Origin: Paraburkholderia aromaticivorans
GTDB taxonomy: Bacteria > Pseudomonadota > Gammaproteobacteria > Burkholderiales > Burkholderiaceae
Reading direction: 5' to 3'
Assembly (NCBI RefSeq): GCF_012689525.1
Contig: NZ_CP051514.1
Coordinates: 496,001-560,000 of the forward strand
DNA length: 64,000 nucleotides
The stretch's first letter is position 1. Each line of letters begins with the position of its first letter. Shown here in pieces: positions 11,022 to 18,272 of the stretch. Position numbers and translations under genes: made by a program. Under the pieces are notes generated by a model that saw only the letters and a list, made by a program, of their open reading frames with translations, was not told the DNA's origin and searched no databases.

Positions 11022-12097
11022 CAGCCCTTGAAGAGCGCAAGACATTGATCGGCCTGATCAGCGAGGCGACCCTGGCGGGGGCTCGCCAGGCGCCCGCGTG
11101 TGAGATGCTGGGGCTGAGCGCACGGACGGTTCAGCGTTGGCAAGGTGGCGAACCTGACGCGGTGGACGGGCGCTCGTTACGACACCATGAGCCATCTCAC
11201 AAGCTGAGCGCCGAGGAACGCACCGAGCTGCTGGCAGTTGCGAACTCGGCCGAGTTTGGTCATTTGCCGCCGAGCCAGATCGTGCCTCGGCTGGCTGACC
11301 AGCAACGCTATATCGCCTCGGAGTCGACGTTCTATCGGGTGCTGAAAGCCGAGAAGCAGCTTGCCCATCGGCGCAGTGAACGGCCGGTCAAATCATGCGG
11401 CAAACCACGAGCGGTTCGCGCGGACGCGCCGAATCAGCTTTACAGTTGGGACATCACGTACTTGCCGGCGACGATCCGCGGGCAGTACTTTTATCTGTAT
11501 CTGTTTATGGACGTGTTCAGCCGCAAGATCGTCGGCTGGCAGGTCTACGCCGAAGAGAGTAGCGCCCAGGCCAGCGAGGTGCTCAAGGATCTATGCGCGC
11601 GTGAGGCGATACAGCCCAACCAGGTAATTTTGCACTCCGACAACGGCGGCCCAATGAAGGGCGCCACGATGCTTGCCACCTTGCAGGCCTTGGGCGTGAT
11701 GCCGTCGTTGAGTCGCCCCGGCGTGAGCAACGACAACCCCTATTCGGAATCGTTGTTCAAAACGCTGAAGTACCGGCCCGCTTATCCGTTAGAGGCATTC
11801 GATACCCTGTTCGCCGCCCGCACCTGGGTTGCAGAACTAGTGCGCTGGTACAACCACGAACACCGCCACAGTGCGATCCGTTTCGTGACGCCGGCCCAGC
11901 GCCATGCGAATCTTGATCAGGACATCCTCGAGCGCCGCAAGGCGCTCTACGAGGGTGCGCGCGAACGTCATCCGCTACGATGGAAAGGTGCCACGCGGGA
12001 CTGGCAGCGCGTTCATGTCGTGCATCTGAATCCCGGTCGTGCTGAGCCGACCGTCGACATTCGACGACCCCGTAACGAGGAATTAAAAGCAGCCTGA
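11018..12097 (+). CDS. IS3-family integrase-core transposase (copy 2)
   Basis: Identical in protein sequence to the transposase at 8317-9396, with the same three acidic catalytic residues (in SWDITYL, HSDNGGPM and YSESLFK). Both copies therefore look active, and their near identity points to recent transposition. Confidence 0.93.
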   Translation: MTALEERKTLIGLISEATLAGARQAPACEMLGLSARTVQRWQGGEPDAVDGRSLRHHEPSHKLSAEERTELLAVANSAEFGHLPPSQIVPRLADQQRYIASESTFYRVLKAEKQLAHRRSERPVKSCGKPRAVRADAPNQLYSWDITYLPATIRGQYFYLYLFMDVFSRKIVGWQVYAEESSAQASEVLKDLCAREAIQPNQVILHSDNGGPMKGATMLATLQALGVMPSLSRPGVSNDNPYSESLFKTLKYRPAYPLEAFDTLFAARTWVAELVRWYNHEHRHSAIRFVTPAQRHANLDQDILERRKALYEGARERHPLRWKGATRDWQRVHVVHLNPGRAEPTVDIRRPRNEELKAA

Positions 12098-12424
12098 ATT
12101 CAAAACGTCGAGGCGACAACTAGCTGGAAAACTTCCGGCTTCGTGCCACCGTCCCATCGTTCCGTCCTCACCCACGTGGTACGCCACCGCACCGCTTTAT
12201 CCGCCACGACAGCGTGCTGTGTTACTTCCAGGCTTCGCCACTTTAGTGCAGGCTCGCCGCCATACCCCGCCGAAACAGGTTCGTTAACCTACGGACCGAC
12301 AGTTCGCTTCCGGTTACTCCCCACCCCGCCTCACGACGACGCAGTTACCTTCAGCTACGGAGCTGTGGCCAACTCCGGCAGGGACTTGCACCCTGCAAAT
12401 GGCACGCCATCACGGGCGTACACT

Positions 12425-12596
12425 AAACCGCTCGCGCGGTAAGGGGCTCCGTCCCGTCTCTGGCGGGGATGACAGGTCAGTGGCGCCGGTGGTTATGTTG
12501 GTGACTGAGGCAATCCGCCTCGTTCTCCAGCAGGAGCGCCATCATGACCTCTTCCGACCCGGGCGTCAGCCCGCTGCGCCGGCGCATGGTCGATTC
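12425..12596 (+). pseudogene. IS91-type terminus plus start of a tyrosine recombinase
   Basis: The sequence starts AAACCGCTCGCGCGGTA, like the ends of the IS91-type elements at 30374 and 34637. Further on comes a leader with GAGGCAATCCGCCTCGTTCTC that is also found upstream of the recombinase at 34518. At 12544 a start codon opens MTSSDPGVSPLRRRMVDS, which resembles MTSQPSVSPLRQRMIDD of that recombinase. It then runs into a stop after three more residues. It is the first 170 bases of an IS91-type element cut off by rearrangement. Confidence 0.7.
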
Positions 12597-12700
12597 CTCT
12601 CTATGACCAAGCTGCTCCTGCATCGCCTGGATGGTCGTATCCCGATTCCGCCAGATGCATTGCAAACGAATGGCGATAGGTGAGCGACGTCACCCGCCTG
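12597..12700 (-). pseudogene. Tyrosine recombinase C-terminal fragment, frameshifted
   Basis: Read on the minus strand this stretch gives LTYRHSFAMHLAESGYD. After a one-base shift it continues with IQAMQEQLGHREEST. Together they match the catalytic RHxxA-(LGH) region of integron-type or XerD-type tyrosine recombinases. Only about 35 residues remain and they are out of frame with each other. It abuts, in opposite orientation, the recombinase start fragment at 12544. Confidence 0.6.
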
Positions 12701-12903
12701 GTCAGCCTGGCGGCATCCGCAGCGCGTTTGATCACGCATCGGAACGTCGGTTGTCGAAACAGACGTCTACAAAATCATCCCGCTAGCAATCGTTGGTCGA
12801 GCCATCCGTGCTTGCCCTGCCTCCAACAGCCGAAAGCGCGTTTTACATTGCGGGATTCCCTTCAGATTTCCGCAGCATCAATTTTTTGCCGTTTGAAAAC
12901 ATG

Positions 12904-12918
12904 TTTTGCAATGCAAAA
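12904..12918. promoter_or_regulatory. Palindrome upstream of aceA (TTTTGCA-A-TGCAAAA)
   Basis: A perfect 7-bp inverted repeat around one base in an AT-rich region 170 bases before the aceA start. TTTGCA/TGCAAA half-sites are used by some regulators of acyl-CoA and acetate metabolism, so an operator is plausible. The regulator cannot be named from sequence alone. Confidence 0.45.
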
Positions 12919-12963
12919 AGTCAGCCATATCTCATTGAAAAATAACAATAAATTATGTCTTAT

Positions 12964-12977
12964 GTCTTATATAAGAC
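12964..12977. promoter_or_regulatory. Palindrome upstream of aceA (GTCTTATATAAGAC)
   Basis: A perfect 14-base palindrome preceded by another half-site (TATGTCTTAT). It is about 110 bases upstream of aceA and overlaps the most AT-rich part of the intergenic region, where a promoter is expected. The form resembles GntR-type operators near central carbon genes. The assignment is inference. Confidence 0.45.
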
Positions 12978-13089
12978 TCCGTTAGGACGCGTCAAACGGC
13001 GCTACTATTCAGTCATGCAGTCCGCTTCGACAGACGTAGCGACACGCTGAACCATCTAGTCAAACGCGCTTTGCTCTCAGGAGATACAC

Positions 13090-14670
13090 ATGACCCAATA
13101 TCAAGACGACATCAACGCAGTTGCTGGTTTGAAAGAGAATCACGGCAGCGCATGGAATGCCATCAACCCTGAGTATGCGGCCCGCATGCGTGCCCAGAAC
13201 AGGTTCAAAACGGGCCTGGACATCGCCAGGTACACCGCCAGGATCATGCGCGCCGACATGGCCGCCTACGATGCCGACTCGTCCAGTTATACTCAGTCGC
13301 TGGGCTGCTGGCACGGCTTCATCGGCCAGCAGAAGATGATCTCCATCAAGAAGCACTTCAACAGCACCGACCGCCGCTACCTGTACCTGTCCGGCTGGAT
13401 GGTGGCCGCGCTGCGCTCCGAGTTCGGCCCGCTGCCGGACCAGTCAATGCACGAAAAGACCTCTGTCAGTGCGTTGATCCGAGAGCTCTACACCTTCCTG
13501 CGTCAGGCCGACGCCCGTGAATTGGGCGGCCTTTTCCGCGAGCTGGATGCGGCCGTTGGCCCTGCCAAGACCACCATCCAGGAAAAAATCGACAACCACG
13601 TCACCCACGTGGTGCCAATCATCGCCGACATCGACGCGGGTTTCGGCAACGCGGAAGCAACCTACCTGCTGGCCAAGCAGTTTATTGAGGCGGGTGCTTG
13701 TTGCATCCAGATCGAAAACCAGGTGTCCGACGAGAAGCAGTGCGGCCATCAGGATGGCAAAGTCACTGTGCCTCACGAGGATTTCCTGGCCAAGATCCGC
13801 GCCATCCGCTACGCCTTCCTCGAACTGGGCGTGGACGATGGCGTTATCGTGGCTCGTACCGACTCGCTGGGCGCTGGCCTGACCAAGCAGATCGCCGTGA
13901 CCAACACGCCTGGCGACCTGGGCGACCAATACAATTCCTTCCTCGATTGCGACGAAATATCGGCCGACGCACTGGGCAATGGTGACGTCGTCATCAAGCG
14001 CGACGGCAAGCTGCTGCGTCCTAAGCGCTTGCCTAGCAACCTGTTTCAGTTCCGCGCCGGCACGGGCGAAGCGCGCTGCGTACTGGATTGCATCACCGCG
14101 CTGCAGAACGGCGCTGACCTGCTGTGGATCGAAACCGAAAAACCGCACATCGCCCAGATCGGCGGCATGGTCAGCGAGATTCGCCAGGTCATCCCGAACG
14201 CCAAGCTGGTGTACAACAACAGCCCGTCGTTCAACTGGACCCTGAATTTCCGCCAGCAGGTGTATGACGCGATGAAGGCCGCAGGCAAAGATGTATCGGC
14301 ATACGACCGCCCGCAGTTGATGAGCGTGGAATACGATCAGACCGAATTGGCAAAGCTCGCCGACGAAAGGATCCGGACCTTCCAGGCCGACGCGTCGCGC
14401 GAAGCCGGTATCTTCCACCACCTGATTACGCTGCCGACGTACCACACCGCCGCACTGTCGACTGACAACCTGGCCAGGGAATACTTCGGCGACCAGGGCA
14501 TGCTGGGTTATGTGGCCGGCGTGCAGCGTAAGGAAATCCGCCAGGGCATTGCCTGCGTCAAGCACCAGAACATGTCCGGCTCGGACATCGGCGATGACCA
14601 CAAGGACTATTTCAGCGGCGAAGCGGCCCTGAAAGCGGGAGGTAAAGACAACACCATGAACCAGTTCTGA
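13090..14670 (+). CDS. aceA: Isocitrate lyase
   Basis: Cleaves isocitrate to glyoxylate and succinate, the first step of the glyoxylate shunt needed for growth on acetate and fatty acids. The 526-residue protein has the active-site signature EKQCGHQ, in which the Cys is the catalytic base. The surrounding TIM-barrel motifs are also present: IADIDAGFGNAEATYLLAKQ, QIENQVSD, VIVARTDS, LLWIETEKP and NNSPSFNWT. The length fits the long proteobacterial form rather than the 430-residue E. coli form. AGGAGA lies eight bases before the ATG. It stands alone: no malate synthase is nearby, and mobile elements flank it on both sides. Confidence 0.96.
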   Translation: MTQYQDDINAVAGLKENHGSAWNAINPEYAARMRAQNRFKTGLDIARYTARIMRADMAAYDADSSSYTQSLGCWHGFIGQQKMISIKKHFNSTDRRYLYLSGWMVAALRSEFGPLPDQSMHEKTSVSALIRELYTFLRQADARELGGLFRELDAAVGPAKTTIQEKIDNHVTHVVPIIADIDAGFGNAEATYLLAKQFIEAGACCIQIENQVSDEKQCGHQDGKVTVPHEDFLAKIRAIRYAFLELGVDDGVIVARTDSLGAGLTKQIAVTNTPGDLGDQYNSFLDCDEISADALGNGDVVIKRDGKLLRPKRLPSNLFQFRAGTGEARCVLDCITALQNGADLLWIETEKPHIAQIGGMVSEIRQVIPNAKLVYNNSPSFNWTLNFRQQVYDAMKAAGKDVSAYDRPQLMSVEYDQTELAKLADERIRTFQADASREAGIFHHLITLPTYHTAALSTDNLAREYFGDQGMLGYVAGVQRKEIRQGIACVKHQNMSGSDIGDDHKDYFSGEAALKAGGKDNTMNQF

Positions 14671-14691
14671 TACCAGCAATTCTCCAGGCAA

Positions 14692-14723
14692 AACGCCAAC
14701 CGATACGGGTTGGCGTTTTTTTA
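14692..14723 (+). terminator. Rho-independent terminator of aceA
   Basis: AACGCCAACC and GGTTGGCGTT form a perfect 10-bp stem with a six-base loop, followed by a run of T, 21 bases after the aceA stop codon. This is a textbook intrinsic terminator. Confidence 0.92.
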
Positions 14724-14903
14724 TCCGGCGAGATAGTTCGCGGGTTCTCCTCAAGCATTTTCTTGTGCGCTTCCACGCAGAAGCTGTACGTGTGGCTCGA
14801 TAGACTGAGGATGGCGCGGTTGCCTTGGCCACGTTCATATCGCAGATGGGGCACAGAGGATGCTCGTCGCTTGAACGTGACAGCGCAGATGACAAACGCT
14901 TGC

Positions 14904-15641
14904 TCAGAAAACGGACGGATCTTGGGTGGCCTCAGTGAAACGATGCCAGGCGGCAAAGCGTGCGGCGAGCTGTTTGCGATAGAGTGAGGCGCGTATCAAG
15001 TGTCGCTTGAGCGCGAAGTGCTGCCGGATCGGACCGAAGCTCGATAAGAAAACCTGTGTGCGTTCAGGATCGCGGAAGCCGCGCATGCGTCGCTCGCGTT
15101 CGCGCGTGGGCTGATGACTGTTTTCCGCCCGGTTATTGACCCGCGCGCTGGCTTTGACGAAGACGTGCTTGACGTGAGCCAGTTCGGGAATCTCGGCTTT
15201 CGCCGCCGGATAGCTGCGCAGCTGGTCGGTCACGATCTTGCGCGGGGCTTCAGCACACGAGGCAAGCACGCGCTTGAAAAACCGCTTCGCTGCAGCCTTG
15301 TCGCGGCGCTTCTGTAGCAGGATATCGAGTTCAGCACTGTGTTGATCGACGGCGCGCCACAACAGGTAAGGCTCTCCGCGCATCGTCACAAATACTTCGT
15401 CAAGGTGCCACGTGGTGCCGGGCCTGCGACGCGCTGCTTTCACGCGGTGTGCGAAGCCAGCACCGAACTTATCGCACCAGCGTCGGACCATTTCGTAGCT
15501 GACGATAACCCCGCGCTCGAACAGTAGTTCTTCGATATCACGCAGGCTAAGCTGAAACCTGAAATACCAGCGTACCGCGCAACTGATGACCGCCGCCGGA
15601 AAGCGATGACCGTGGTAAAGCGATTTTGCATTATTCATCAC
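14904..15641 (-). CDS. IS6-family transposase
   Basis: A 245-residue transposase of the IS6/IS26 type. It has the N-terminal FPAAVISCAVRWYFRFQLSLRD region and the catalytic Asp in TWHLDEVFV. A second Asp is in IVTDQLRSY and the Glu is in VNNRAENSHQPTRERER. Upstream of its start, at 15660-15679, the minus strand reads GGCACTGTCACGTTGCAGAG, which resembles the GGCACTGTTGCAAA-type end of IS6 elements. A matching left end was not found, so the element may be truncated on that side. Confidence 0.9.
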   Translation of the reverse strand: MMNNAKSLYHGHRFPAAVISCAVRWYFRFQLSLRDIEELLFERGVIVSYEMVRRWCDKFGAGFAHRVKAARRRPGTTWHLDEVFVTMRGEPYLLWRAVDQHSAELDILLQKRRDKAAAKRFFKRVLASCAEAPRKIVTDQLRSYPAAKAEIPELAHVKHVFVKASARVNNRAENSHQPTRERERRMRGFRDPERTQVFLSSFGPIRQHFALKRHLIRASLYRKQLAARFAAWHRFTEATQDPSVF

Positions 15642-15679
15642 CGGATCTTACTCGACCATCTCTGCAACGTGACAGTGCC

Positions 15680-16748
15680 GTTGAACGAACTACCCTCAGC
15701 AGGTAGGGAGCTCGACGGGGCCTTTCCAAGAATGTCCGGCACTGTGTGTTCCGCACTGGAAGCGCACACATGGGCGTCACGTTCAGCGGAGATACGGCGC
15801 CCAGATTCATTGTCGGCCAAGCGATAGGCTTTGTAAATGCGACGGCGCAGTTACCCGTGGTGGGCCGAACTGCACGGCATCGGGTCTGGCGAGGGGCCGT
15901 GTGGTCGGTTGCCCTCTGCATGCTGTCGAGCACCGAGGAAGCCATGACGCTGCCGCTAAAAGACTTGGCAAAGCTAAACCAGATCATCGCTCGCATACAA
16001 AACGGAAGCTTGGCGCAAACGATGTGGACGGCTTGCTCATCAAGCTCAGGCCGTACGTCCCACCCCAGGAAAAGTCTTCCGCGAAATATCGAATTTCGTA
16101 GCGCGCTCGATGCGCTGACCGGGGTATGGCTCTCGAATCGATCGCGGGCTTCGTCAATTCACTGCGGATTTTTCAGGAGTAAACAGGCGCCAAGCGGCCA
16201 CTAGACCTCGGCGCGCCGTTCCCTGGTACGTGTATAGACTATTTTTGTCGCAGGATCAACTTCGGATTCCGGTCATCGAGTTCAAGTCGCCCATTCGTCT
16301 TAACCAGTTTAGTGATCATCCGACAATCCGACTGGTACTAACGCGTGCCGGAACAGTCACCGCCGAGGAAGATCTGCGGAACTTGACGATCTCCTGGTGA
16401 AACCACTCGAGCCAGTCTCCAAGCTCGCCGGCAGGCGGCCGGCCGAAGACGGCGGCAAAACGCTCTCGGAGTTCGGGTTGTGCAGCTGCTTTTTTATCCC
16501 ATGTCCAGTCGCCAACCACGTAAGAAGTCTGCCTTGATGGGAACCGTTTATAACAGACCTTCCACAAGCTGCATAAAAATAATCTATCTTGAGCGAATGC
16601 TCCCATGTGGCACTGCTCTTGGCCATTGCGCTATAAATACCTATAAAATGGGGGCAAGCTCGCACACGGCTTTCGTCGGGATTGCGCCAGCCAAGCATCG
16701 GCTAACGAGCGGGAAGGTTTTGCCCTGACAAGACTCTTCGGAGAAAGT
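15680..16748. other. Kilobase without a convincing gene
   Basis: Between the IS6 end and the TIR gene no open frame looks like a known protein. A minus-strand frame at 16316-16606 has protein-like content (ELRERFAAVFGRPPAGELGD) but no recognised family and no good start, so it may be a remnant. The last 130 bases include AT-rich GCTATAAATACCTATAAAATG at about 16629-16650, a possible promoter for the TIR-STAND operon. Confidence 0.4.
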
Positions 16749-18272
16749 GTGGCGTTGGTTACGGGCCTTGATGTGTTCATAAGCTACGCGCACGCCGACA
16801 ATGAGGTCCCAGAGGGCGCGGGAACAAAGTTCGGATGGGTGACCGCGCTCGCGCGCAACCTGAACATTGGCCCGGGCGTTCTAAAGAAAGATCTCTTCAT
16901 CGACCATCGGTTGCGGCCGGGCGATGTTTTCAGTGATGACCTGGTCGAAATGGTTTGCGCAAGCAGGCTTTTGGTTATCCTGCTTTCACAGAATTACGTC
17001 GACTCGGCCTGGTGTGGAAAAGAGCTGGAACACTTTGTCTCCAGCCATTCCGACGACCCAGCCAAGCCGGCCGACGTCTTCGTCGTCGAGCTTGCCCCCT
17101 ACGAAGAGCTTACGGGAGTACCCGCCAACGTCGAGAATCTGCGCAAGCGGTTGATTCACGCCAAATTTTGGCATCAGCCGATCGACGCGGCCTCGCCGAT
17201 TCTGGCCGGCTTTCCCACTCCGCTTGAAAGTGGTCCCGAGAGCCAGCAGCATTACTGGCGGGTATTGAATGAGCTTCGCGGCGCGATCGACTTGCGGTTT
17301 CGCGAGCAGCAAAGGGGCCACGCTTCAAGCGCGGCTCAGTCAAGGACCACACCCTCAGGTCCCCCGGCAATGGTTCAGGTGGTCAAGCCGCCACTCGGAA
17401 TAATACTTCTGGCGGACGTGACCGATGACCTGGAAGCGGCGCGCAACGCAGTGAAGGTCGCGCTCGAGCCTGAAGGGATCTCGGTACTGCCTGATGGCGA
17501 CTACATCGGTCTAAGCGCGGAAGAATTCGACGCTTGCATCGCCAAAGACCTCAAACGCAGCGAATTATTCGTGCAACTGCTTTCGCCGGCCGCAGGCCGC
17601 AAGGCCAGGGGCTTTGTCGCGCCGTTGCCTCAGCTCCAGTTCCAGCGCGCGGAAACAGCCGCAATCGCAATCATGCAATGGTGCGAGCACTTGCCCCACG
17701 TCGGACAAATCTCCGATCCGGCACATGCGAAGCTGTTCGAGACCAAATTTCTTCGTGCGACCAACCTTGCGACCTTTACGAGCGAAGTTGTCGAAAGGTT
17801 GCGAAAAGTGAAAGAAGAAACGGCAAAGGAAGAAGAAGTTAGGGCACAGCAGACGACCGAGCTCGCCGAAAACCGCTCGAGACCTGTCCGAAAGTGCGTT
17901 TTCCTGGACGATCTCGCGAGCGAATCGAGCCTCAAAGACCGGGTGCGGGCAATCCTCAAGGGCGAGCATTGGGACATCCGAAGTCTGCCGCCGAGCGCGC
18001 CGCTGGGCGCTAACGGTGTTGACATCAAGGAGCTGCTTAAGCCCTGTCTCGCCGGAATCACGATCTACGCCGACCGCGCCAAGTACGCTACGGTCTACAA
18101 CCGCTTGGTGTTTTTCCTGAACCAGGTCGCGGAGGGAAGCCTGCCTGTCGCCCGCTGGGGCGTTTATCTGGAAAGCGGCAGCGTCGCGAGCGAGTTTGGT
18201 ATTGAGTCGGACGATGTCGTGCAGTTTTCCGAGCACGGCCTCGTCGAGTTTGTGCGTGGACTGTCGCGATGA
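16749..18272 (+). CDS. Multi-module TIR-domain protein
   Basis: A 507-residue soluble protein. Residues 7-170 are a TIR domain opening with DVFISYAHAD. Glu92 in SAWCGKELEHF lies where TIR NADases carry the catalytic glutamate, so NAD+ cleavage is plausible. Residues 215-335 (LGIILLADVTDDLEAARNAV, FVQLLSPAAGRKARG) and 385-507 (RKCVFLDDLASESSLKDRV, LKPCLAGITIYADRA) look like two further degenerate TIR-like folds, joined by a charged helix (VKEETAKEEEVRA). The start is GTG 16749; TTG 16755 is possible. The stop overlaps the next start as ATGA, so the two are co-translated and very likely work together. A defence role is inferred from this pairing. Confidence 0.82.
   Translation: MALVTGLDVFISYAHADNEVPEGAGTKFGWVTALARNLNIGPGVLKKDLFIDHRLRPGDVFSDDLVEMVCASRLLVILLSQNYVDSAWCGKELEHFVSSHSDDPAKPADVFVVELAPYEELTGVPANVENLRKRLIHAKFWHQPIDAASPILAGFPTPLESGPESQQHYWRVLNELRGAIDLRFREQQRGHASSAAQSRTTPSGPPAMVQVVKPPLGIILLADVTDDLEAARNAVKVALEPEGISVLPDGDYIGLSAEEFDACIAKDLKRSELFVQLLSPAAGRKARGFVAPLPQLQFQRAETAAIAIMQWCEHLPHVGQISDPAHAKLFETKFLRATNLATFTSEVVERLRKVKEETAKEEEVRAQQTTELAENRSRPVRKCVFLDDLASESSLKDRVRAILKGEHWDIRSLPPSAPLGANGVDIKELLKPCLAGITIYADRAKYATVYNRLVFFLNQVAEGSLPVARWGVYLESGSVASEFGIESDDVVQFSEHGLVEFVRGLSR

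Larger units (their letters stand above)
10460..12131 (+). mobile_element. IS3-family element, copy 2
   Basis: A 1672-bp second copy of the element at 7758-9430, in the same orientation. It is flanked by CTTCC at 10455-10459 and 12132-12136. It interrupts the 5' RNA region of group II intron 2, not its protein. The two copies bracket the N-terminal half of the intron reverse transcriptase and could act together as a composite unit, although each carries its own target duplication, which indicates two independent insertions. Confidence 0.88.
7195..12423 (-). mobile_element. Group II intron 2, hit twice by one IS type
   Basis: On the minus strand the intron starts at about 12423 with GTGTACG. 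It continues through a GGGTGCAAGTCCC-type stem in domain I (near 12400-12380), the reverse transcriptase gene and domain V (7267-7231), and ends at about 7195 in CTACCCCTAT. Two copies of an IS3-family element (10460-12131 and 7758-9430) interrupt it, the first in the 5' RNA region and the second in the reverse transcriptase gene. Without both insertions the intron would be about 1.9 kb, a normal size. Exact ends are estimates. Confidence 0.78.

Noticed and set aside
7758..12131. Composite transposon formed by the two identical IS3-family copies
   Set aside because: Each copy has its own CTTCC duplication and the DNA between them is just the host intron, so two separate insertions explain it better than one composite unit.
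13444..14895. 483-codon open frame antisense to aceA
   Set aside because: It mirrors the codon bias of the isocitrate lyase gene in a high-GC genome and has no family resemblance.
14860..14905. Left end of the IS6 element
   Set aside because: AACGTGACAGCG at 14873 resembles the right-end sequence but lies in the same, not inverted, orientation; no proper inverted end could be placed.
15746..16204. 152-codon plus-strand frame after the IS6 element
   Set aside because: No coherent protein features; Ser/Arg-rich text typical of a non-coding frame in high-GC DNA.
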